34,971 bases of DNA, from assembly GCA_910578255.1 (NCBI GenBank), contig CAJTQM010000020.1, positions 1-34,971 on the forward strand. Reading direction: 5' to 3'. The notes under the pieces are model-generated. The model saw nothing but the letters and a program-made list of their open reading frames with translations. It was not told the DNA's origin and searched no databases. Positions 1 through 6,916 of this stretch are shown here, piece by piece. The DNA comes from an uncultured Oscillospiraceae bacterium (GTDB taxonomy: Bacteria > Bacillota > Clostridia > Oscillospirales > Ruminococcaceae). Every line of letters starts with the position of its first letter. The first letter of the stretch is position 1. The translations under genes were made by a program, and so were the position numbers.

Positions 1-55
1 ATTCCTCCGTTGAGTTGGAAAGAATCCGGACCAGACAATCAAAATGCCGGACCGC
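1..55. repeat. 55-bp direct terminal repeat, left copy
   Basis: These 55 bases are identical to positions 34917-34971. An exact terminal overlap of this length is typical of a contig assembled from a circular path in a k-mer graph with k = 55. The repeat lies inside the coding sequence of the XRE regulator on the minus strand, so it is not an insertion-sequence end and shows no inverted-repeat structure. Confidence 0.97.
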
Positions 56-349
56 CTCTTCCCGATCCTCCTTCGCAAGACCCCGCATCCACCTAAGACT
101 CTCCAAAAGTACCTTCGCGACCTGTAATTGCTTTTTGTCATATTCCCCGCTTAACAGCACCATAGGCGATACATCCAACTTTTTCGCGATGGATTCTACC
201 ATGTCCAAGGTCAGATTGGCCTTTCCCGCCTCGATATTTTGCAGCGTTGTTCTGCTTACGTCGATTTTCGCCGCGAATTCTATCAGCGATAGCCCTTCTA
301 TCTGCCGTCTTGCCGTCAGATATTTTCGTACCGATTCATTCATTTCCAT
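1..349 (-). CDS. small XRE-family transcriptional regulator (runs off the left edge)
   Basis: The first 116 codons of a small DNA-binding protein are present, starting at ATG 349 behind AGGGG (8 nt spacing). Residues about 7-66 form a helix-turn-helix of the XRE/Cro type: a LSLIEFAAKIDVSRTTLQ recognition region, then NIEAGKANLTLDMVESIAKKL and a PMVLLSG ending typical of the domain. A short charged helical tail follows. The frame reaches position 1 without a stop. If the window is circularised through its 55-bp repeat, the gene ends in Ser-stop at 34912 and the protein is 117 residues. Two TATAAT-like boxes lie upstream on the minus strand (403-408 and 423-428). It is divergent from the TetR gene. 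The target is unknown. Confidence 0.85.
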   Translation of the reverse strand, partial: MEMNESVRKYLTARRQIEGLSLIEFAAKIDVSRTTLQNIEAGKANLTLDMVESIAKKLDVSPMVLLSGEYDKKQLQVAKVLLESLRWMRGLAKEDREEAVRHFDCLVRILSNSTEE

Positions 350-505
350 TTCTTTCGCCCCTACTCATTACGATATTGGTTCTTTTGCTCAGGGGCAATA
401 CCATTATATTTTAATATACGCTATTATATTATCGTTAAAAGCATAGCCATTTTCTTTTTCAATATGCACTGACGGCCATTTTGGGCTGTTTTTCCCGGAA
501 TACGA

Positions 506-553
506 TTGACATTTTGAACGACGTTCAATATAATAGAGTTGAACATCGTTCAA
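506..553 (+). promoter_or_regulatory. TetR promoter with two palindromic operators
   Basis: TTGACA (506-511) and TATAAT (529-534) are separated by 17 bp, a consensus sigma-A promoter. A perfect 15-bp palindrome TTGAACGACGTTCAA fills most of the spacer (514-528). A second, TTGAACATCGTTCAA, lies just downstream of the -10 box (539-553) and touches the AAAGGAGGGG ribosome binding site. Their centres are 25 bp apart. This arrangement is typical of TetR self-repression (inference). Confidence 0.9.
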
Positions 554-564
554 AGGAGGGGCTT

Positions 565-1137
565 ATGGACAGCAAAGAAGCGCTTATTCTGGCTACAACA
601 CAGCTACTGAACGAAAAGGGGGAGCGGATAGACGAAATTACCGTACGGGAAATCTGCAAAAGAGCCAACGTGGGGATAGGCCTTGTCAACTATCATTTTG
701 GAAACAAAGATCGGTTAATCGCGTTGTGTGTCGAGCGCATAATCCACGGTATTGTCGATCGTTTTCGCCTCATACAGGAAAAAAGCAGCGGACTGGCGCC
801 CTTTGAAAAACTCAGAGATCTTGGCAATATGACACTGGCTTTTTTATTTGATCACTATGCGATTTCAAGGATTTCCATCCTATCCGATATGGAAAAACCA
901 AAGGAAGATGACAATACGCATCGAACCTATCGAGCGTATTTACCGCTCGTGTCTGCCTGCCGGCCGGATTGGGATGAAAGTACCCTTCAGCGAAAAACGT
1001 TTTGCTTGATCGCTACAATGCAGCAACTGTTTTTGCGTCACAGGGTCTTTGGGAGCATCTATGGAATGGACCTGACAAAACCGGAGGAACGACAAGCGAT
1101 ACACGAACAAATTCTGCATGATATTTTGGAGATATAG
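565..1137 (+). CDS. TetR/AcrR family transcriptional regulator
   Basis: A 190-residue protein with a TetR N-terminal DNA-binding domain: residues 25-48 contain ITVREICKRANVGIG and NYHFGNKDRLI, the family's helix-turn-helix and following helix. The C-terminal ligand domain is not diagnostic. The start at ATG 565 has a strong AAAGGAGGGG site. The longer reading frame from 481 would run through the promoter and is not used. The gene is followed after 3 nt by a flavodoxin-fold oxidoreductase gene, so the two probably form one transcript. TetR regulators beside FMN reductases often respond to electrophiles or quinones, but the inducer here is unknown. Two identical half-site palindromes in its own promoter suggest autorepression. 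Confidence 0.92.
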   Translation: MDSKEALILATTQLLNEKGERIDEITVREICKRANVGIGLVNYHFGNKDRLIALCVERIIHGIVDRFRLIQEKSSGLAPFEKLRDLGNMTLAFLFDHYAISRISILSDMEKPKEDDNTHRTYRAYLPLVSACRPDWDESTLQRKTFCLIATMQQLFLRHRVFGSIYGMDLTKPEERQAIHEQILHDILEI

Positions 1138-1140
1138 CCT

Positions 1141-1863
1141 ATGAAAATCACCGTTATAAGCGGCACCGAAAAACATGGTATAACCTGTCGATTGAAAGAA
1201 ATGTTCTTAGAGCCATTGAGGGGAAAAGCAGAAATCACAGAGTATTTTTTGCCAAGGGATTGTCCGTCGTTTTGTATGTGATGTATAAGTTGTACTTTAA
1301 ACGGTGAGCACACCTGCAAAGACGCTGCCTATGTCGGAAAAATTGCGGCGTCACTTTTAAACGCGGACCTAATCGTAATGGCATCACCTGCCTATGTCTT
1401 TCACATAACCGGCGCCATGAAAACGCTGCTTGACCATTTTGCCTACTTATGGATTCCGCACCGTCCTGCGCCCGAAATGTTTTCCAAACGGGCGGTCATT
1501 ATAACGCAATGTCTTGGCGCTGGCGGAAAATCTGCGGCTAAAGACATCAAGCACAGTCTTTCGTGGTGGGGCGTTTCGGAAATCCATCAGTTTACGGGCA
1601 AACTGATGGGCGATATTGCATGGGACGGACTCACAGAGAAAAAGCGGCTGGAACTGACGAAAAAGATAACGGCCTTATCAGAAAAATGCATTCGTATTGA
1701 TTACACAAAACCGGCGCGGACCAAGCTGATCACAAAGCTTAGATTCCTGATCTGCCGTATGATGCAGAAATCTCTGCATCAAAAAGACCCACAATACCTC
1801 GACGGGAGGTACTGGGCCGAACAAGGATGGCTTGAAAATTCCAGACCGTGGAGGGTGGGATGA
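1141..1863 (+). pseudogene. flavodoxin-fold NAD(P)H/FMN oxidoreductase with in-frame TGA
   Basis: Reading from ATG 1141 gives a flavodoxin-like N-terminus (MKITVISGTEKHG), then DCPSFCM, a TGA stop at 1279-1281, then CISCTLNGEHTC and LIVMASPAYVFHITGAMKTL. The second half is a typical NADPH-dependent FMN reductase core, with the ASPxY flavin loop and the GAMKxxxDH segment. The frame is unchanged across the stop and runs to TGA 1861-1863 (followed by TAG), giving 240 codons in all. Relatives usually carry glycine within an FCxGCxxC motif at this place, so a single GGA-to-TGA change would explain it. The gene is therefore probably inactivated, or the base is an error. Translation might also restart at ATG 1378. 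It follows the TetR gene after 3 nt, and the regulator was probably its partner. Confidence 0.75.
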
Positions 1864-1935
1864 TAGCCATATAAATCTTACGGCGGATTTACATCCTCTG
1901 GTCTGGATTTAGCAGAAAAACAACATAAAAAAAGA

Positions 1936-1987
1936 AAAGCCGGACGCCGACTGTGATACTCGTGTATCACAATTGACGTCCGGCTTT
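1936..1987 (-). terminator. intrinsic terminator after tRNA-like sequence
   Basis: A long hairpin with an 11-bp outer stem (1936-1946 with 1977-1987), an 8-bp inner stem (TGTGATAC with GTATCACA) and a TCGT loop. On the minus strand it is followed by a T-rich tract, so it should end minus-strand transcripts coming from the tRNA region. Its outer stem begins at the CCA of the tRNA-like sequence. Confidence 0.75.
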
Positions 1988-2076
1988 GGTACAAGTGACG
2001 GGACTTGACTCTTGCCGCCGAGCGGCTTCGGTCAGTCGCGGCTTTTGCGCCCCACCGAGGCGTCATTCACACCCGC
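1987..2076 (-). other. tRNA-like sequence, probably a degenerate tRNA gene
   Basis: On the minus strand, 90 nt begin with GCGGGTG and end with CACTTGT-A-CCA. These ends can form a 7-bp acceptor stem using three G-U pairs. A GCCGC-TCG-GCGGC hairpin resembles the long variable arm of class II tRNAs. The 3' part shares AGTGACGGGACTTGA (plus-strand reading) and the encoded CCA with the neighbouring tRNA-Pro: 19 of 22 positions match between 1987-2008 and 2144-2165. No good anticodon arm is visible and the 5' side of the T stem does not pair. It may be a decayed tRNA gene, a tRNA-derived attachment-site remnant or a non-standard tRNA-like RNA. Confidence 0.45.
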
Positions 2077-2106
2077 TCCCTTGCAAGTCCCTTTTAGCTT
2101 CACATA

Positions 2107-2143
2107 AATAAAAAGTTCCCACCTGCGGTGAGAACTTTTTATT
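2107..2143 (-). terminator. hairpin abutting tRNA-Pro 3' end
   Basis: AATAAAAAGTTC (2107-2118) pairs perfectly with GAACTTTTTATT (2132-2143) around a GC-rich loop region. On the minus strand it begins immediately after the tRNA's encoded CCA and ends in an AT-rich stretch. It probably acts as a terminator or processing signal for tRNA-Pro. Confidence 0.75.
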
Positions 2144-2219
2144 TGGTCTGAGTGACGGGACTTGAACCCACGGCCTCTACCACCCCAAGGTAGCGCGCTA
2201 CCAACTGCGCCACACCCAG
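2144..2219 (-). tRNA. tRNA-Pro (anticodon GGG)
   Basis: A complete 76-nt cloverleaf with encoded CCA can be drawn. The acceptor is CTGGGTG with CACTCAG, the D arm is GCGC-AGTTGGTA-GCGC, the anticodon arm is CTACC-TTGGGGT-GGTAG with anticodon GGG, the variable loop is AGGCC and the T arm is GTGGG-TTCAAGT-CCCGT. The discriminator base is A. It reads proline codon CCC. It is transcribed on the minus strand, away from the pot operon, and is followed directly by a hairpin. Confidence 0.95.
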
Positions 2220-2449
2220 ACATTTTGCTCAATTATAATAACATATCTTTGGATAAAATGCAAGTCCTTTTCGTATGTTTCTTCCTCTTATCCCAAAATG
2301 GAAAGGAAGACCGATCTGTTTTGTCTATGAATCACAGGAAAAATCAGAGGATTTTTGAGCATTCAGGAGAATCCTTGGGATAAATCCGGGTAAAATCCTG
2401 TTTTTTGCGGGATTTTTGGGGAAAAATAGCGTTTTTTTCCGAAAAACGA
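2220..2449. other. intergenic stretch without recognised gene
   Basis: This AT-rich spacer lies between the tRNA-Pro gene (minus) and the pot promoter (plus). It should contain the tRNA promoter on the minus strand, but I see no unambiguous -35/-10 pair. Around 2393-2417 AAAATCC and GGGATTTT can pair, with no gene to end there. No protein-coding frame is credible. Confidence 0.5.
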
Positions 2450-2477
2450 TTGACAAATTGAACCGTTATGATATAGT
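2450..2477 (+). promoter_or_regulatory. promoter of the pot operon leader
   Basis: TTGACA (2450-2455) and TATAGT (2472-2477) are 16 bp apart, a good sigma-A promoter. Transcription would start near 2484, about 385 nt before the potA start codon, so the operon would have an unusually long 5' leader. Confidence 0.75.
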
Positions 2478-2869
2478 GGTAATCGCTGTGTATCGCCGTT
2501 TGAAAGGCGGCGGTGCCTTTGCATCTGTGCACGCCGGATCATCCGGCAAAAAAGCCAATCGCTTTTGCTCTGTCCGAAAGCTTCCGCGCTTTTCACCGGC
2601 GCGGGACGTCAGTCCCGGAACAAAGGCGAATCGTCCTGCCGTGATACCGCCTAAAACGAACGGAAGCCTTTCCGTTACGATTAGAAACAAGCCTTTTGCG
2701 GGGAGCGGTATAAAAAGCCGGACGGGGTCGACAAGGTTTTATACTGCGGCGGCGGTTTTCCGCCGGCTGATTGCCCGTACCGCAGTCGGGTGGGAAGCGT
2801 AAACGGCACAGCGAATCGCTTCCGGGAATTTTACTTGTGAGACTTAAAATCCGCAAAGGGGGATGCAAA
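2478..2869 (+). ncRNA. long, highly structured leader RNA upstream of potABCD (unidentified)
   Basis: About 390 nt between the promoter and potA contain at least seven clear hairpins. AAAGGC/GCCTTT lies at 2503-2520, GCCGGA/TCCGGC at 2533-2547, CGGGAC/GTCCCG at 2602-2617 and AACGGAA/TTCCGTT at 2659-2676. An 11-bp stem pairs 2705-2715 with 2737-2747. CGGCGG/CCGCCG lies at 2750-2765 and GGAAGCG/CGCTTCC at 2793-2823. A last weak stem (about 2824-2852) sits just before the AAAGGGGG ribosome site. Reading frames here do not look like protein. I do not recognise it as RNase P RNA, tmRNA, SRP RNA, a T-box or a known riboswitch. It could be a cis-regulatory leader of the polyamine operon or an independent small RNA. 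Confidence 0.55.
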
Positions 2870-3919
2870 ATGAGCAACACAATCATCAGCCTTAAGGACA
2901 TCGTGGTGGAATTCGACGGGCAGCGGGTGCTGGAAGGGTTAAACCTGGACATCCACGACAAGGAATTCGTCACCTTTCTCGGTCCTTCCGGCTGCGGAAA
3001 AACCACGACGCTGCGTATCATCGGCGGCTTTGTGGATCCCAAAGAGGGCGACGTCTTTTTCGAGGGCCGGCGCATCAACGACCTGCCGCCCCATAAGCGC
3101 CACGTGAATACGGTGTTTCAGCGCTATGCGCTGTTCCCGCACCTGGACGTATTCGAAAACATCGCCTTTGGCCTGCGCATTCAGAAAAAACCGGAATCCG
3201 AGGTGAAGGAACGGGTGTCCGAAATGCTGGCGCTGGTCAACTTAAAGGGATACGAAAAACGAAACGTCAACCTGCTTTCCGGCGGCCAGCAGCAGCGGGT
3301 GGCCATTGCCCGCGCCCTGGTCAACCATCCGCGGGTCCTTTTGCTGGACGAACCCTTGGGCGCTTTGGACTTAAAGCTGCGCAAGGAAATGCAGATCGAA
3401 CTGAAACGGATCCAGAAAAGCACTGGGATCACCTTTATCTACGTGACCCACGACCAGGAAGAAGCGCTGACCATGAGCGACACGGTGGTGGTCATGAACG
3501 ACGGCGACATCCAGCAAATCGGCACGCCGGAGGATATCTACAACGAGCCGAAAAACGCCTTTGTGGCGGACTTTATCGGCGAAAGCAATATCATCGACGG
3601 CATCATGCTCCGGGATTGCTTTGTGGAGTTTGCCGGCGCCCAGTTTGACTGTGTGGATAAGGGCTTTGCCCCCAACGAGCCGGTGGATGTGGTCGTCCGG
3701 CCCGAGGATGTCAAGGTGGTTCCCGAGGAGCAGGGCCAGCTGACCGGCATGGTGGAAAGCGTCACCTTTAAAGGCGTCCACTTTGAGATGTCGGTCACCG
3801 TCTACGGACAGGAGTGGCTCATCCATTCCACCCAAAGCCAGGAGGTCGGATCGGTCATCGGTATGCAGCTGTACCCGGAGGACATCCATATTATGAAAAA
3901 GATGGAGGAATCGCTGTGA
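2870..3919 (+). CDS. potA: spermidine/putrescine ABC transporter, ATP-binding protein PotA
   Basis: The 349-residue ATPase of a polyamine importer. Visible motifs are Walker A GPSGCGKTT (38-46), the ABC signature LSGGQQQRVA, Walker B VLLLDEP, an H-loop VTHDQEEAL, and a C-terminal TOBE-like domain (about 270-349) of the PotA/CysA/MalK group. It should work as a dimer on the inner face of the membrane, driving PotBC. The start at ATG 2870 has an AAAGGGGG site and the usual MSNTIISLKDIVVEF beginning. The longer frame from 2771 runs into the structured leader and is rejected. It is the first gene of potABCD and its stop overlaps the potB start by four bases (GTGA). Confidence 0.95.
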   Translation: MSNTIISLKDIVVEFDGQRVLEGLNLDIHDKEFVTFLGPSGCGKTTTLRIIGGFVDPKEGDVFFEGRRINDLPPHKRHVNTVFQRYALFPHLDVFENIAFGLRIQKKPESEVKERVSEMLALVNLKGYEKRNVNLLSGGQQQRVAIARALVNHPRVLLLDEPLGALDLKLRKEMQIELKRIQKSTGITFIYVTHDQEEALTMSDTVVVMNDGDIQQIGTPEDIYNEPKNAFVADFIGESNIIDGIMLRDCFVEFAGAQFDCVDKGFAPNEPVDVVVRPEDVKVVPEEQGQLTGMVESVTFKGVHFEMSVTVYGQEWLIHSTQSQEVGSVIGMQLYPEDIHIMKKMEESL

Positions 3920-4740
3920 AGACAAAATATTCCTCTTTGTTTACCCTGCCCTATTTAATCTGGTCGCTGATTTTTATCATCGTCCCCATGGGATTAGTGG
4001 TGGTGTTTGCCTTTACCACCGAAAGCGGCCAGTTTACGCTGGACTATGTATCCCAGGTGGGAGAATACACCAATGTTTTGGTCCGGTCGGTCTGGCTGGC
4101 GGCCATCGCCACCGTCATCTGCCTTGTGATTGGCTACCCGCTGGCCTTCATCATGTCCCGCATGCCGGGCTTTCAGCAGCAGACCATGCTGATGCTGATC
4201 ATGCTTCCCATGTGGATGAACTTTTTGCTGCGCACCTACGCCTGGATGACCATCCTGGAGAAAAACGGACTGCTTAACAAGCTGCTCGGCCTCATCGGCC
4301 TGGGCCCCTTTGATATGATCAATACCCAGGGCGCAGTGGTGCTGGGGATGGTGTATAACTATCTGCCCTTCATGATTCTGCCGCTTTACTCGATTATGAC
4401 CAAAATCGACAACCGCACCATTGAGGCGGCCCAGGATCTGGGCGCCAACACCAAAAACGTCTTTTTGCGCATCGTCATTCCTATGAGCGTGCCGGGTATC
4501 AGCACCGGCATTACCATGGTGTTCGTCCCATCGGTCTCCACCTTCATTATCTCCCGGATGCTGGGCGGCGGCGGAAACCTTTTGATCGGCGACCTGATTG
4601 ACCTGCAATTTTTAGGAAATGCGTACAATCCCCACCTCGGCTCGGCCATTTCCCTGGTGCTGATGGTGCTCATCCTTTTGTGTATGAGCCTGCTCAACCA
4701 GTTTAACGGCGACGAGGAACGGGAAGGGATGCTTTTGTAG
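3916..4740 (+). CDS. potB: spermidine/putrescine ABC transporter permease PotB
   Basis: A 274-residue inner-membrane permease with about six hydrophobic segments, starting MKTKYSSLFTLPYLIWSLIFIIVP. The EAA loop that contacts the ATPase is visible as IEAAQDLGANTKNVFLRIVIP in the C-terminal half. The start is GTG 3916, inside the potA stop, with a GGAGG site upstream, so translation is probably coupled. With PotC it forms the transmembrane channel. Family membership is clear; polyamine specificity is inferred from the A-B-C-D order and the PotD type. Confidence 0.93.
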   Translation: MKTKYSSLFTLPYLIWSLIFIIVPMGLVVVFAFTTESGQFTLDYVSQVGEYTNVLVRSVWLAAIATVICLVIGYPLAFIMSRMPGFQQQTMLMLIMLPMWMNFLLRTYAWMTILEKNGLLNKLLGLIGLGPFDMINTQGAVVLGMVYNYLPFMILPLYSIMTKIDNRTIEAAQDLGANTKNVFLRIVIPMSVPGISTGITMVFVPSVSTFIISRMLGGGGNLLIGDLIDLQFLGNAYNPHLGSAISLVLMVLILLCMSLLNQFNGDEEREGMLL

Positions 4741-4767
4741 CCTGGATCAAGAAGGAGTGTGATATGG

Positions 4768-5589
4768 TTGAAATGGCTTTCCAAGACCTACATCTGGGTC
4801 ATAATGCTGTTTTTATACGCGCCCATCGGCGTTTTGATCTTTTTCTCTTTTAATCAGTCCAAAAGCCGGTCCAATTTTACCGGCTTCACGCTGGACTGGT
4901 ATACCCGCCTGTTTCATAACGATCTGATTTTGCAGTCTTTACTTAATACACTGATCGTGGCGTTGGTCTCCTCAGTCATCGCAACGGTGATCGGCACCGC
5001 GGCGGCGGTAGGTCTCAACAGTATGAAAAAATGGAAAAAATCCATTATTATGAATATTACCTACCTGCCGATTGTCAATCCGGAAATCGTCATCGGTGTA
5101 TCCTTCATGCTGCTATTCGTCCTGGCCCAGGGGCTTTTGGGCCGGATCAATCTGGGCTTTGAGTTTGGCTACGGCACCCTGATTCTGGCCCACGTGACCT
5201 TTAACCTGCCCTATGTCATCTTAAACGTGCTGCCCAAAATGCGCCAGATGGATAAATTCGTCTACGAGGCGGCGCTGGACCTGGGCTGCCCCCCTGTCAA
5301 GGCGTTTTTCAAGGTGGTGCTGCCCGAAATCATGCCCGGCATCCTGTCTGGTTTTCTGATGGCCTTTACCTATTCGCTGGACGACTTTGTCATCAGCTAC
5401 TTTGTCAGCGGCGCCAGTTCTCAGACGCTGCCCATCACCATCTATTCCATGACCCGCCGTAAGGTTAGCCCGGAAATCAACGCCATTTCCGCCATTATTT
5501 TCGTGGTGGTGCTGCTGGTTCTTCTGCTGGTCAATTTCCACGGGGCCCGTAAAGAACGGGTTTCCCGCAGAGAGGGGGGCTTGGCGTGA
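4768..5589 (+). CDS. potC: spermidine/putrescine ABC transporter permease PotC
   Basis: A 273-residue permease with about six membrane segments and an EAA loop (YEAALDLGCPPVKAFFKVVLP). I chose TTG 4768 because AAGGAG (4752-4757) lies 10 nt upstream, and it gives the usual MKWLSKTYIWVIMLFLYAP beginning. GTG 4759, three codons earlier, sits only one base from the ribosome site. The gap to potB is 27 nt. The stop overlaps the GTG start of potD. It pairs with PotB as the second half of the channel. Confidence 0.92.
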   Translation: MKWLSKTYIWVIMLFLYAPIGVLIFFSFNQSKSRSNFTGFTLDWYTRLFHNDLILQSLLNTLIVALVSSVIATVIGTAAAVGLNSMKKWKKSIIMNITYLPIVNPEIVIGVSFMLLFVLAQGLLGRINLGFEFGYGTLILAHVTFNLPYVILNVLPKMRQMDKFVYEAALDLGCPPVKAFFKVVLPEIMPGILSGFLMAFTYSLDDFVISYFVSGASSQTLPITIYSMTRRKVSPEINAISAIIFVVVLLVLLLVNFHGARKERVSRREGGLA

Positions 5590-6806
5590 AGCGTTTGATC
5601 TGCCTTGCTTTGGCCGTGCTTCTTCCGATTCTTTTTGCAGCGCCCGCCTTTGCCGACGATACGGTACAGGTTACGGACGAAAGCTACTACACCAAATTTC
5701 AGGGGCAAAACCTCTCTATCTCTGTCTATAACTGGGGCGAATATATCAGCGACGGCTCCGACGACACAGTGGACGTTAACGCCGCCTTTGAAAAACTCAC
5801 CGGCATCAAGGTGCTGTATACCACCTTTGCCACCAACGAGGAACTGTACGCCAAAATAAAAAGCGGCGGCGCCAGCTATGATATCATCATCCCCTCCGAC
5901 TATATGGTAGCCCGGATGATCAACGAGGAACTGATCCAGCCGCTGGACTTTGCCAACATTCCCAACGCCCGCTTTTTAGACAAGGACTATCTGTACACCG
6001 ATTTTGATCCGGAAGGAGCCTACTCGGTCCCCTACACCTGGGGGACCGTCGGCATCATCTATAACACCCAGTATGTAGACGAGGAGGATACCCACAGCTG
6101 GGACCTTTTGTGGGACGAAAGGTACATGGGAGAAATCCTTATGTTTTCCAACCCGCGGGACAGCTTTGCCATCGCCTTAAAACGGCTGGGATACTCGATG
6201 AATTCCACCAGCGAGGAGGAACTGCGGGACGCCTGCGAAAGCTTAAAAGACCAAAAGCCCCTGGTTCAGGCCTATGTCATGGACGAAATTTTTGACAAGA
6301 TGGAGGGGGAAGAAGCCATGATCGCCCCCTACTACGCCGGCGATGCGATCATCATGGCCGACGAAAACCCCAACCTCGCCTTCTCCATTCCGGACGAGGG
6401 GACCAACCGTTTTATCGACAGCATCTGCATCCCCTCCAACGCCAAGCAGAAAGAGGCGGCCGAAATGTACATTAATTTTTTGTGCGAACCCCAAATCGCC
6501 GCCGCCAACATCGACTTTATCGGCTATTCCACCCCAAATCTGGCGGCCTACGAGTTGCTGGACGAGGACATGCAACAAAACAGCATCGCCTATCCGGACC
6601 AGACGGTGTTAGAAAATACCGAGGCGTTTGTCTTTCTGCCCGCCGGAATCAGCACCTTGATGGATAAGCTTTGGACCGAAACCCTTTCCAACGACGAAAA
6701 TTACAGCAAATGGACTATCCCTGCCTTTTTGCTGGTTGGCATTCTCTTTTCCATCGCCATCAACGTCCGGCGGATGCTCCAAAAGAAAAAGGAAAACCTT
6801 CTTTAA
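5586..6806 (+). CDS. potD: spermidine/putrescine-binding protein PotD with C-terminal membrane anchor
   Basis: A 406-residue extracytoplasmic solute-binding protein that delivers polyamine to PotBC. An N-terminal signal peptide (MKRLICLALAVLLPILFA, then APAFADD) lacks a lipobox cysteine, so it is not a classical lipoprotein. The mature part has the PotD/PotF-type core: SVYNWGEYISDG near the start, YDIIIPSDYMV, and VPYTWGTVGIIYNT. The end carries a hydrophobic helix (IPAFLLVGILFSIAI) followed by RRMLQKKK, which would anchor the protein in the membrane with a short cytoplasmic tail. The start is GTG 5586, overlapping the potC stop, after AGAGGGGGG. It is the last gene of the operon and is followed by a strong terminator. 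Confidence 0.92.
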   Translation: MKRLICLALAVLLPILFAAPAFADDTVQVTDESYYTKFQGQNLSISVYNWGEYISDGSDDTVDVNAAFEKLTGIKVLYTTFATNEELYAKIKSGGASYDIIIPSDYMVARMINEELIQPLDFANIPNARFLDKDYLYTDFDPEGAYSVPYTWGTVGIIYNTQYVDEEDTHSWDLLWDERYMGEILMFSNPRDSFAIALKRLGYSMNSTSEEELRDACESLKDQKPLVQAYVMDEIFDKMEGEEAMIAPYYAGDAIIMADENPNLAFSIPDEGTNRFIDSICIPSNAKQKEAAEMYINFLCEPQIAAANIDFIGYSTPNLAAYELLDEDMQQNSIAYPDQTVLENTEAFVFLPAGISTLMDKLWTETLSNDENYSKWTIPAFLLVGILFSIAINVRRMLQKKKENLL

Positions 6807-6845
6807 CACCAGCGAAGGATTCTTTTCCGGTTCCCATTTTCCCAC

Positions 6846-6882
6846 AAAAAAGGCCGGTACCTTTTCGGTACCGGCCTTTTTG
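6846..6882. terminator. bidirectional terminator between potD and groEL
   Basis: AAAAAGGCCGGTACC and GGTACCGGCCTTTTT form a perfect stem with a short T-rich loop, flanked by A and T tracts. It can end both the pot operon (plus) and groEL (minus), which converge here. Confidence 0.93.
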
Positions 6883-6916
6883 TATCCCTTTGCCAGAGTT
6901 TTTGCAGACGAAACGC

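Noticed and set aside
2032..2232. 66-residue minus-strand frame over tRNA-Pro
   Set aside because: It is the usual artefact of translating a tRNA gene (GGRGRGFKSRHSD-type sequence).
2416..2802. 128-residue open frame in the pot leader
   Set aside because: It overlaps the promoter and the hairpin-rich leader, has no good ribosome site, and its residues look like translated stems rather than protein.
2478..2869. T-box, RNase P RNA or tmRNA identity for the pot leader
   Set aside because: No T-box antiterminator sequence, no RNase P GAGGAAAGTCC-type core and no tmRNA ends are present.
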